Shown here piece by piece: positions 1 through 10,732 of a DNA stretch of 64,000 nucleotides (the stretch's first letter is position 1; the number at the start of each line of letters is the position of its first letter). This DNA comes from Stichopus chloronotus (taxonomy: Eukaryota > Echinodermata > Holothuroidea > Aspidochirotida > Stichopodidae). Both the position numbers and the translations under genes were made by a program. The notes beneath the pieces were generated by a model that had not been told where the DNA came from, did not search any database, and saw nothing but the letters and a program-made list of their open reading frames with translations. The stretch covers positions 1,239,801 through 1,303,800 of the forward strand of contig CM037840.1 of NCBI GenBank assembly GCA_021234535.1, given 5' to 3'.

Positions 1-479
1 AACATTCCAGACTCTTTGTTACGATAATGGTGTGAAAGCACCTTAAGGCAACTGAAAATGGCTTTGTGTAGTACCAGATCAAAAACATAGAAAACGCAGA
101 AATTGTGGAGATACGGAAATCAAAGAAAATGCGGAAGCCAAAGAAAACTTTCTGACTTCTGAGATTTTGATAAATGAATACATTCACCCCGTCCACAAAA
201 TTGCAACATTTTCCACATTTTCGACCTTCCTATAATACTGTACAGAGGTCAAACAAGGCTCAAATGGCAGAATACTTTCTGAATTAAAATTTTGATAACT
301 GAATCCATTCAACACTTCCATAAATTTTAGCATTTTCAACCTTCATATCAACTAGGATGCACACAGGCATTTAGGTTTCGCTAATGCAATTTTGAGGATA
401 TTTTCCTAAATCTGACATTATGTGCTACAAGCTGTTTCATATGAAATATGAGATCTGTACAAGATTCCTTTCGTGTGAT
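1..479. other. Non-coding, probably intronic
   Basis: AT-rich sequence with no credible coding exon on either strand. It lies downstream (minus strand) of the UNC45-type exon, so it is probably part of that gene's next intron. Confidence 0.5.
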
Positions 480-1400
480 TTATCAAGGATACAAAGTTTT
501 CACAATTTGAACCTTGTTGATGTCAAAGGATGTTTGACCTCCATTAAAACAGATAGGGTTCTTCTACTCAATAAGATACATCTAAACTTAACATGAGATC
601 ACCCCAAACTTGGCTTCTAGCGATATGAAGTCTACAAGATTACATGATGTGACCCTTAAAGACTTCAAATGATCTCTCACCATCACCAAACAGATTTTCT
701 GTGCTCAATGGGATACACCTACATAGTAAGTATAAGATCTGTCCAATCTTTCCTTCCTGAGATATCATGATTACAAGCTCTCCATAATTTGACCCCTGTT
801 GACCTCAAATGACCTTTGACTTTCACCAAAATAGGAAGGGATCTTGTACTCAATTTGTAATAGACTTACAGTAATATGAGGTCTGCCAAAGCTTCCCTTC
901 TTGAGATACTGTGTTTACAAGGTTTTCATAATTGACCCCTGTTGACCTTATATGACCTTTGACCTGAAGTCACTAAAATCAATAGGATGCTTATACTCTC
1001 TGAAATACACCTATATTCTACATATGAGATCTTTCCTAACTTTCTTTCTTCGGATATTGTTTACAAGGTTTTCACAATTTGACCCAAGGCTGTTGACCTC
1101 AGTGACCTTTGACCTTTACCAAACTCTATAAAGATCTTGCACTGAATGTGACAAACCTATTGACTGAGTATGAAATTCGTCCAAGCAATTCTTCCTGAGA
1201 TACTGTGTCTGAAGGTCTTCACATTTTGACACCTGCTGACCTCAAGTGACCTTTGACCTCCACTGAAAACAAAAGTATTGTTGTCTTCAAGGTAGTACAC
1301 CAACACATTAAATATGAGTTCTGTCTAAGATTTCCTTTTACAGCTATTATGCTTACAAGTTTTTCACAGTTTGAAGTTTACTGTTGGCCTCAAATGACCT
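480..1400 (+). repeat. Degenerate tandem array of DR1-carrying ~145-bp monomers
   Basis: About six diverged monomers follow one another. Each has phrases such as 'tcttgtactcaat', 'tatgagatctgtcc', 'cttgagatat', 'gtttacaaggttttcacaattt' and 'tgacccctgttgacctcaaatgacctttgacc' (in pieces). Exact TGACCTTTGACCT sites occur at 953, 1103 and 1247. The same family forms better-preserved arrays at 29-31 kb and 33.7-35.9 kb. No terminal hairpin is seen here, so this is a fragment. It probably lies in an intron of the UNC45-type gene. Confidence 0.8.
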
Positions 1401-1484
1401 ACAGAATTGACTCAAAAAAAGGCAAAGACGAAAGTGCACAGTAGCTGGCTTCTTTGAATGAACAAGCAAATGGATGAACAAATG

Positions 1485-1565
1485 AACAACCGCATGCATG
1501 CATGCATGCATGAATGATTGATTGATTAATTGATTGAATGAATCAATCAACCAATCAATCAGTAA
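1485..1565. repeat. Tetranucleotide simple repeats (GCAT)n / (GATT)n
   Basis: A run of alternating GCAT units is followed by GATT/GAAT units and then their complement AATC, giving a locally palindromic simple repeat. Confidence 0.85.
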
Positions 1566-1606
1566 TGCACTTGATCTTAACTAAAGCACAATGTTGTAAA
1601 GTTTAC

Positions 1607-1805
1607 CAGCTGAGGCATCACTTGCTGCTTTCTCATAATTCTCCAGCTTCAAATGGCAAGCAGATCTATTTTTTAAAAAGATTGCTTTGTCATTGGTTTT
1701 CTTAGGGGTTATTTCAATGGCCTTGGTATACGCTGTGATGGCTTCTACATAATTTCCAGCTTTATAGGCTTTGTTGCCTTCTTCCTTGAAACTCAGAGCA
1801 TCCAT
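1607..1805 (-). CDS. unc45: UNC45-type TPR myosin co-chaperone, first coding exon (partial)
   Basis: The exon codes for about 66 residues that form a tetratricopeptide repeat: MDALSFKEEGNKAYKAGNY, then a second helix and KNRSACHLKLENYEKAASDAS. The family assignment rests on the order EEGN, AYTKAIE, NRSACHLKLE, YEKA, which matches the N-terminal TPR of UNC45. UNC45 is a cytosolic Hsp90 co-chaperone that folds myosin, with TPR, central and UCS domains. The start is ATG at 1805, three bases inside an exon whose acceptor (pyrimidine tract plus CAG) ends at 1809. The exon ends at 1607 before a GTAAAC donor (1606-1601). The remaining TPRs and the UCS domain must lie off the left edge. Another TPR co-chaperone cannot be fully excluded from one repeat. 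No frameshift or stop interrupts the exon. Confidence 0.8.
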
Positions 1806-4689
1806 AAACTGAAAGCAAAAACGAAAAAAAAAAATATGTTACATGATATGACAAAGTATCTTGTTAGAATTGTAGTCCAAACAGTCAGTCACTTACAGTA
1901 CTGTAGTTACTCACTGTAAAAGAATAGTCCAGATAGTAATAGGCCTAATCAATAAATGTTACAAAAATCAGTAAAAATGTGACACACCCATTCCCAACAT
2001 TGGACTTATCAGACAAATGTACTCAAGAGAAAAATTTGACTATTATTGCAATTTTTTTTATAGCGCAATCTGCATATATCCTCATAGCCTTTATAAAATG
2101 TATTCAATGAGACTGCATGTATCCTCAGAACTTCCTTGACCGCGTATATTCCTAGCCTCTTAAGAATTCACTGTGGACTTAAAACTATTCATACAAAAAT
2201 CTATCGAATAGGCTAGAGTATCTACATTGGGTCAACCTGATTTTGACTTTCATACAGTAGGCCTACAGTATACGGTCAGAGGTTCTCAACTTTCTTCCAC
2301 CATGTTAATATAATAAAATAATACAGCTGTGTATTGTCTGATTGTTTTAACAATTACAGTAATGCACAATTTTAATGCTCCATCTAATTTAATATTATCA
2401 CATCATAATATTTCAACTGGCCTATACAGTACAGAGAAATGTATCATTAATGGGGGACGATTGTACAGTACGACTTGGATAAATTTTCAAAGCCCTTGAC
2501 ACTGGTGTAGTCAAGAGGGCAGTGGGTGATCCCCTACAGAAATGAAGAAACAATAAAAGAAAAATATGTACTGTACAAAAGAGAGACAAAAATGAAAAGT
2601 ATCTGGTAAAAGGCTATAAAAAGCCCGACCAGGTGGGCCTGTGAACTCTTCGCCACAGTATGGCAATCGAAGTATTTGATCATCTACTGTAAGACGGCCT
2701 CGAGCCCTTGACTGACCCTATGGTACATGCTGAGTGTGTCATGTCTCTGCCCAGCCAGCTTGCACTACTTGGTGCACGGATAAAAATGTTGGTCTACATT
2801 CTTGAACAAAACAAAAATTCTGGGCAGGAGGTTTCACATGTAACGTATTTGCAACACAGAATCCAGACTTTTTAAGGAAATACCAGGATAAAACAAGGAC
2901 TTATCATTGTTTCTTTGATTGCTCCTCTCTGCTGGCCAAGTGTAAAATGGTTACACAGGTATGTGTACTGTAGGTACAATGTTTACCATGTAACCTCAAT
3001 GGATGGGAAGGTATTTTTCCAGCATTCTTAGCAGTAATTCAATTCTCTACACACTACACTCTGCTTCCTTCAATTCCTACCCCAATCCCACCTTAAGTTC
3101 AAATAGTGGGTGTCCAACTGTTAATTCAGTATCAACACCGTAACTGTCTCAAACAATTTAACCTTTTTTTTCAACTGAAGGATTAGTGCTTACATATCAA
3201 CATCAAAATGGACCAAACATAATTACAAATCCATTTTAAAATTTTTCAATACCTCATGAGAAAACAAAACTCAAGGCTTCTGAAAGTCCATGTACTAATC
3301 GCTGTAAATGATGGTTAACCTGGTACACACTACACAGTACCAGTGTTCAAAATGCTTGCTTAATTTCCGCGAACTACAATTGAAAATCGTCCACTTCCGG
3401 CTAGCTCCAGAAGCCCCAGAAGATTTGGGGTCCCTTAAATACCAAAATGGCAAATAGGTGCAGTTGCATACTGTAGGTACAATGAGATTATTAAACTTAG
3501 GTCTTCCATTTCCTTTTCTTCACAAAAATGGAAATTCTTAAAGTTGTGCACATTATCCACACCTCTTAACCGCATCCCCTTCCCTAATGCTGATTATAAC
3601 CAAGGCTAAGTTTCATTTTTGTCAGGAAAAAAGGAAAAGGGTACAGTAGGCCTAGGAACAGTGGTTTGCAAGAGAGTGACAATCTGGAGATTTGGTTAGC
3701 CTACGGTAGCACCCTCGTTGAACATCAAGAAAATGTTGGTAAATATTAAAATACAATTTATATTTTATATAGGGAAGAAATCAAATAATCTAATTAATTC
3801 CACGAGGTCCAGTATTCTGAGGACCTATTAATACCAAATGATGACTACGTTACAGTATGGCTGCTTAAGTCGCAGCCTACACAAATGAGTGGATAGAAAA
3901 ACACCATGTAGATATACAATTAAAGATTCTAGAATCTTTGATGCAAGGAACTGTATTAGTTTTTCTTTTTTTCAACAACTGAGCAAGTTGGGGCAAATTT
4001 TTAAAAAAAAGTCGGGATATCAAAATAAATAACTTATGACAGAGCTGTCTCAGGCTTTTCAAAAGAGTGCAGAAAGGATTTTGTAAAACAAGACCGCAAA
4101 TGTCCAACTGTCAACTTGCGCATTGCGGAGCACTTTGTGTATGATACACACACCTCGTTCAGCTGTCGCACCTGTATAATTAGGACTGGGTATACTCCTA
4201 ATTGACAATTTCACTACTGTACACCAGCCTGAGAAAAAATTTTAGTCGAAAGTCCCTTCTGTGAACTCTTGCGTCAGTCATAAACACTTTAGCCAATCAG
4301 TGAGCACGATTCTTAGTGACAAAGGAGCGTTTGACAGCATTAATCATCTTCAAGGGGCAAACTACATACGAATTTTCAAAGGACAAGCAAATGTGACCAT
4401 GCAAGCACATGCTACAGTATGAACATGTTGGCCAAGGGAACAGAGTGATAAAAGTGGCGCCATACAAGGGACCATCACAATTTGGTGATGGTGGCATCCC
4501 TTCAGACAACTACTTGACTAATAGAGTCTCTGTCTCATTTCTTTTTGGAGATTTTCTTTTTTTTCTTTTTTTTGAGACCATTTTTTTTTTCTCCTTTTCC
4601 TTTTCATTTCACAAAGTTGAAGACATTCTGTGAAAATCTGTGGAAGAAAACAACAGAAGTTAAACGGAAGTTTTCCTGCGAAATGAAAG

Positions 4690-4772
4690 CGATTAGAAGA
4701 GGATTCGAACCAACAGGGGTAAAGTAATGGTCACATAACTGTCCTAACCCTAATACACTATGCTACAAGAGG
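4690..4772 (-). pseudogene. Possible tRNA-derived relic (B-box-like)
   Basis: Read on the minus strand, the segment has an A-box-like stretch (TAGCATAGTGTATTAGG) and, about 40 bases on, GGTTCGAATCC, which matches the RNA polymerase III B box exactly. The T stem and acceptor stem do not pair well, so this is not a functional tRNA by eye. It could be a SINE head or a chance match. Confidence 0.25.
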
Positions 4773-5054
4773 GAATTCAGCTCAAGAGTGTTGGAATATA
4801 TATTTACACAAGACACCTTGATCCCCTAGCCCTGTACTATATACAACCAACTTGCACATATTGCAGTATATATTGTGTGTGACGTGTGTGCATGTGGTCA
4901 CAGATTCTAAATTCGAGTCGGACTTTCATCATCAATACACTAGCCACGTTGAATGAACAGGACCCAACACCAACTCTTGCAAAGAAGCTAGCACAATGAT
5001 ACCATCAACGTGGTACAACCGCAGAATACAACATCTCTCCAAGATGTACTGTAT

Positions 5055-5240
5055 GACTAAGACTCTGGAGGCGCAGTCGTAGTCACAGTGAATCTTACAT
5101 GTATATTTTGCTAACGACTGACCACTGGGACTGCAACTGCACCTCCACTCAGATTGTAGAATCAGTGGACTAATGTTTGCAAGAAAGTATTCGATCAGCC
5201 ACCACTGGGACGGCGACTGCGGCTCCACTCTGGATGGGAA
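5055..5240. repeat. Dispersed CCACTGGGACTGC-type repeat, copy 1
   Basis: Phrases such as 'gactctggaggcgcagtcg', 'accactgggactgcaactgc' and 'ctccactc' recur here and again at 38.9-39.5 kb ('gactctggaggcgcggtcgc', 'ccagggactgcgaccgc'). GC content is higher than in the surroundings. Its nature is unknown. Confidence 0.55.
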
Positions 5241-5718
5241 GCTCATAAGACTGGTGACTTGACTACAAAAAAGGCAACTTCACTGACACTTATATGGGAC
5301 TTACAAAAAATTTGAATGATATAGCCAGTGCAGGATTATGCACAAGATTTCTACTGGTTTTTCGCCTCCGAGAATTTTTCAGGTTATTGTTTCACCGGAA
5401 CGTTGTAAACTTGTATTCTGCAGTTACTCCATTAACGTTAATAATGGTACGGTAATTCTGTACTGTGGCAGTAGGCCTAATGATGAGTAATCATAAGACT
5501 ACAAGCAGTAGAACTGGTACTGTCAAACCCGAAGCAACAGTGTAGCGGAACTGCTAAGAGCTGCATTACAGACCACCATGTGTTGTCACAGGAAAGACAA
5601 GAATGCTTGGAATTTCTTCGGCTACTTTCACGGTTCTTGTACCTTTTCATCTTTGATTTTGACTGAATATTTGACAAAAATTATGAAAACCATTGAAGCA
5701 AACTATGGATTTACTTAC

Positions 5719-6110
5719 CGTGATTCGCTGTTCTTTCTCAACTAGGAATATTGTTCATTCAGAACTGGCAGTTACAAACCAAACCTTCGTTGACGACACA
5801 GACTCGAGTACTGGAGTTATTTTTCAGCTGTCCTAACCTTCCAAGCAAGTGTTGGTATGTACGTTTCGTCACGTACACAAATACGGTAGTATTACGAGCG
5901 AATACAGTCACAGTTGGTACATGAATAACATACGTCCGTTGAGCAGGCTACAGCTTCCATGACGCAATATGACGCGAAATAGGTATAACGCGCACCCGAT
6001 GTTTATGTCCATATTTGGACAATGTCAGGGAATCACAGGTTGCATGACGAGTGGGTTGGCCTATACCGAGTTACGGTTCCCTATGCACTGAGGGTACAGA
6101 AAAGGGGAAA
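5719..6110 (-). promoter_or_regulatory. Candidate non-coding first exon and promoter of the UNC45-type gene
   Basis: On the minus strand a near-ideal splice donor, CG|GTAAGT, sits at 5719/5718. The next sense-strand acceptor I could pair with it opens the UNC45-type coding exon at 1808. Upstream of the donor, up to about 6100, CpG and CRE-like words (TGACGCAAT, TGACGCG, ACGCGC) are denser than in neighbouring DNA. No TATA box or transcript evidence is visible, so exon and promoter limits are inferred. Confidence 0.35.
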
Positions 6111-6289
6111 AATTGCGAAGCAAAGAAATGTAGTGTAAAGTGATCATTATTATAATTATTATCAGTTTAAATTGATATAGTCATCGTTACTAAGATTATT
6201 ATTATCGTTACCGATTTTTGGACCCCGTCTTGACCCGGAACTTCTTCACGTGAGACTATACTGAAGAGGCTGGCACAGTCCAGGTCAGA

Positions 6290-7265
6290 CATATATATAT
6301 TGACTGACTGTAAGAAACTTGAAATTGGAAACTTTATATTGTTCTCAAAGAACTAAGATTACAAAACCCTCTAATCAGAAGGTATAGGCCTATATACTGG
6401 TATAAATTCAGATTTATACCGGTATTAATTCGAATATACGGGTCAGTATTAAATTGAATAAAATAGTAGCTTCCTCTTCATATACATGACGGCCTAATTC
6501 CATTGTTTTTTGGGGGGTTTTTGTTTACTATTTTTCCCCTTTTTTGTCTTCTTTTGCTTTTCCTCTTGTTTGTCTTCCATTTTCTCCCTTCATAGCCCGT
6601 CAAGCAGTTGGTTCTAGTATCTTGTCTTCATTTTATATTGCACCTCTGATTTGTATCTGTGGACAAAAAATTATAAAATGAAATACAATGAAAAATGAAA
6701 TTAACTGCGGCGTTAAATCAACCAATCAGAAAGGCTGAATATGTAATCTTATAAATTCGAATATCGAATTAACACCATCATCAAATCTTTATGCTAATCA
6801 GAAATATACTGGTATAAATTGGAATATATACAGTCTGCAGGCTGGTATTAAATCGAATTAATATAAATTTAACCAATCAGAAGGACCGAATATGAATTGG
6901 TGTTGATTCTTATATATACCAGTATTAATTATCATATATACTGGTTTTAAATCGACCACTGATCGTAAAGCCGGATCATACATTGGTAATCTAGTAACTT
7001 CGAAAGTATTTCTTCAATATATATCTCCAATTGAGTCTAGTACAATCGATTAACTTTGGATGCGAGCAGTGGCAGTTTGTGTACTGTGCATTCCGCCTTT
7101 CTGATTAGTTGATTTTCTACCACTTGTATATATTCGAATTAATACCATCAATACTGGGATAAAATAATGGCGTATTCGTCCAACACCGCTTGCCATGTAC
7201 GTAAAGACATATTGTAAATCTCCTGATCTATAAATGACGCCTAGCTGCATATATTGAATTAAGCA
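6290..7265. repeat. AT-rich degenerate repeat ('tatactggtataaattcgaat')
   Basis: Variants of 'tatactggtataaattcgaatat' recur through this stretch together with 'aaccaatcagaaggctgaatatg'. They form an irregular array of roughly 100-150-bp units. No coding potential is seen. Confidence 0.6.
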
Positions 7266-8194
7266 ACCCTTAATCTGGAAATGCAACGTAGATGCTGCTG
7301 CTGCTATGGTTATAAAACCATCTGCCTATAGAGAAGGCTAGTGAGAAACAATGGCATTCATCATATTTTACAGACAATACACAGGGGACTATCGGTTCTT
7401 TGCTTTTATGACATTTTGAACCCAGAACAACAAATGAATGGAGACAGACAAGTGCACATAGAGTTAATTGCAAATTTCTATGTGGACTGCACACCACGAG
7501 GCACAGCCCTGATTCGGCAATGTGGTGCATTTCCTGTCCATAGCAGATTTACGGACGCAGTTGCCTTCAGAATGTTGTGACGGTATCGGTCGGTCAGTGT
7601 GACATTTTTTGGGGGGTCAATTGTGACATTATTGGTTGAATGAAGTGTTTATGATGTCACAATTGTGACATTACCATCGGTTGTGTCATTATTGATCACT
7701 TGTGACATTATTGGTTGTAACAGGCCCAACACTTTCACTCTGTTAAGGGGACAGTTTAAAGTTTCACAACCTTATACAGGTGGTTTATCTATAAAGGACA
7801 GATCGAAAATTATCCTACTAAAATTAGTGAGAGTAAAATTATCTCAGTTTAGACTACCGTCTCAACATTGCCGGAGGGAATACCACACAGGAGCTTGTTG
7901 GACGGGATGCTGTCCTCTTTTGTCCTCTTTTGTCATCTGTTCCATATAGCCATCAGTCCATGTTCTGACTAAGTGCAGAGCAGTCTGAAAAAAAAAAAAA
8001 TGATGACGAAATTAATTTGCAGGTGGGATATTGAAGTCAGAAAGACGACACAAATGGTGATTTGTTTTGGTTGTGGATTTTCAGGTTTCAATGGAGAGGT
8101 CAACGACTTCCCTTGCTATTCTGCTAGGTAACGTTACATCATGCAAATCTTACCCTTGAAGTTATTGGTTCAAAAGGCTGCAGCAGCCCAACAT
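7266..8194. other. Intergenic, nothing recognised
   Basis: There are short open frames only. A few short 'ttgtgacattattggtt' echoes occur at 7600-7720. No domain, splice pattern or RNA gene is visible. Confidence 0.5.
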
Positions 8195-8500
8195 TTTATT
8201 CCTTCCAATTTCTACATTTACTTTTGCTTTAGTAAGGCTTCCTCGTACGGCTTTCCTTACTATTCTACTTAAAATACACGTAGAATGAGTAAACATTACT
8301 CTTTTTGCTCTGCAGAGCCCACATTTTCAAATTTGGTACTTTTGTTTCAGTAAGGCTTCCTGTTATGGCTTTACTTAAGTACAATGTAAGTTAAATCAGA
8401 TATATCTTAAAATAATGTTGCTCTTTAAGCTTTTAGTTCTATAGCTTTCAGTGTCCACATTTCAATTTAAGGTGATTTTTTGTTTTAGTTACCGCTTCCT
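8195..8500 (+). repeat. Three diverged ~125-bp tandem units
   Basis: A phrase like 'acatttacttttgctttagtaaggcttcct' starts units near 8210, 8320 and 8450, each followed by 'cggctttccttac'-like and 'agagcccacat'-like words. The copies are strongly diverged. Confidence 0.45.
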
Positions 8501-10513
8501 ACACTTGTGCATTGTCTTTCTGTCCAACTGCATGAAAGTAAGTAAACTAGGCTTGAATGCTTCTCGCTTTGAACTTGGCTTAAATGTTCACTCTTTTTTT
8601 AGAAGAGCTATTAGACTGATTATTAATCGCGATGGATGGTCCATGCAAGTCACAAAGAGTAAAGTCATTAAAAAGAAGTAAAGAAAAATGTTAAAATCTG
8701 GCGGAAGTCAAAGAGGAATGTCAATTAGGTATTTTATTTCGTCCTCAGTGTCCATAATTATTGAATGGATGGTTAATGTAGGTCATCAAAGCACCAAAAG
8801 ACTTGAAAAAGGACAATACATGTCAACTCATATCGTCATCTTTACTTCATGATATTATTATTATGTCGTCGGTATTACTGGTTGTAAGGCTGGAGTCATG
8901 ATTTCAGTTTTGTCTTTACTGTCTCCATGCTTTCGCTTGTATCTTCGATGTCTCTAAATACTGAGTCGAAGGTCCATGTAAGTAATCTAAGAGCAGAGAC
9001 ATCTACAAAAAAAGACAAAAGAAAACTAAATGCATATAAATGAATCGTTCAGTTTATGATTTCATTACTGTTCAGTATAAGTGGTATATAATACTATGGC
9101 GGGAGTCAAAGCAGTATTTGTATGTTTTCAACTAATATTCTTATTACATATATATTCTATATCATATATATCTAATACTGATTGAATGATCCATGCAAGT
9201 CACCTATAAGAGCAGATAGACCTGAAAATTGTGAAAGTACTTGGTTATATAGTTGAAGAACTGTTCTTGCTGTTCCCTAATTATTGGTAATATTAATTTT
9301 ATTTTCAATCCATGTCGATAGTCAATCAAACTTCTAAGGTACCTGAAATAGAATAAAAGAAAATTGTTAAGCACAGTACGTGAGTGAATTTCATTACGTC
9401 ATAATCTCTGACATACATACGACGGAGAAGTACTATAAATGGTGATTATATTTATTCCCACTGGGTATGCTTGTTTTGTGCAATAAAACTGTCATGGCAC
9501 ATTTGATTTTCGCTTCTTATTTAGTGAGTCTTACACTCCAAGTAAATTGTATGGTTTGATTTCAGTTCGCGATATAGGGCTGAAGTTACGCTGCAAATGC
9601 ATTTTGCATTCAGTTTGCGAAGAGAAAAAAAGACAGGAGAAGTTTGATTTTTAGTGGAAGTTTATTAACATTCGAATATGATATACAAAAAAGATCCATA
9701 ATGATTTTATTGAAAGAGCATAAAAAGGAACTGGATTACACCTTGTTCATATCAACAACCCAGAGGGAAATCAATTTGCTTGACATTGTTCCCGTTTACA
9801 GATCCCTAAGTACGTACAAAAAAAATAAAAAGTCTTTACAGAAAAAAAAATAATAAAGCGTTACAGAGAAAAAAATGAAAAAGCGTTACAGAGAAAAAAA
9901 TGAAAAAGCGTTACAGAAAAAAACCCTTTTATACAAGATCAAAAAAGAAAAAAAGTCCTTTGTTTCTATCGAAACAATGGCTGACATCAGGTAATAAACA
10001 ATGTCTCTTTGCGGCGGCATGCCTATCAGTTCTGTGGTTTACTCTGCAATGTGCCATCAGTAGCTGTCCGTGGTGGTGGTGGGAACTTACCTTTCCATCT
10101 AAACCTGAAAGAGAAGTGACCTGTGGAAAGATCCTGTAAGGAAAGATTCAATGGGTTAGACAATGTTAAAGGATGACTTCAGATTCTTCTTATTATATCT
10201 GATTTTGTTGGGCGTTACATTTAGAATCCGTACTGCTGAATGTGATGTTTTAAAGGCAGTCACTCATCAACAAATCTACATTTTTGGCTAGGGGTAAGCA
10301 AAATTTTCAATTGGTTATGCTCTTTGACTGAAAATTCAAAAGCTGCAGAGTACTTCATATCACACTGTATACATAATGGCACAGTGTTTTGATCACACAT
10401 GTGAAGTAGTTAGAACTGTCTGGGGCTATGAGTGACTCCCTTTTGTCACCGCTAAGTTTTTTTATAGTCCTTAAGCCTGAACAAGTTATAAATGGTACGG
10501 ATTCAGGCTCTAA
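8501..10513. other. Intergenic with degenerate 'ccatgcaagtcac' repeats and a 25-bp array
   Basis: Phrases such as 'tggtccatgcaagtcac' and 'agagcaga' recur near 8640, 8970 and 9190, suggesting very old tandem units. A 25-bp unit (aaaaagcgttacagag plus A-rich tail) is repeated about three times at 9851-9921. No gene is supported. Confidence 0.45.
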
Positions 10514-10732
10514 GTTAGAATCAGTGACCACCAGCCAAGGTCATTGATGATGGTTAGAATTGAGTATTTGATGAAAATAAACCAAGTTTAAGGTGTAAAA
10601 AGCTATTGAGGCCTAGCTTTAATCTAAATAACCACCAGTCATGGTTAAAATTGTTAGGGTTAAGGTTTGGGTGAAATTAGACAAAAACTAGGATTTTGGG
10701 AAAAATACTTCTTTTCCGGTCACGGATTCAAA
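10514..10732 (-). mobile_element. TIR-type non-autonomous element, diverged copy
   Basis: This is a reverse-orientation relative of the element at 14509-14733. Shared segments include 'tgaccaccag', 'taaccaccagtcatggtt' and 'tagggttaagg'. The left end reads gTTAGAATCAGTGA after a TAA, and the right end reads TCACGGATTCAAA, a decayed inverted copy. There is no open reading frame. Confidence 0.65.

Larger units (their letters stand above)
1809..5718 (-). other. Putative 5' intron of the UNC45-type gene; no genes seen
   Basis: This stretch lies between the candidate non-coding first exon and the coding exon. Plus-strand sequence is AT-rich with no coding exon I can support. It contains a T-rich tract (4545-4605), a possible tRNA-like relic (about 4690-4772) and a piece of a dispersed repeat (5055-5240). 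The open frames here are short and have no recognisable protein character. Confidence 0.4.

Noticed and set aside
4690..4772. Functional tRNA gene on the minus strand
   Set aside because: The B box is perfect, but T and acceptor stems do not pair; kept only as a low-confidence relic.
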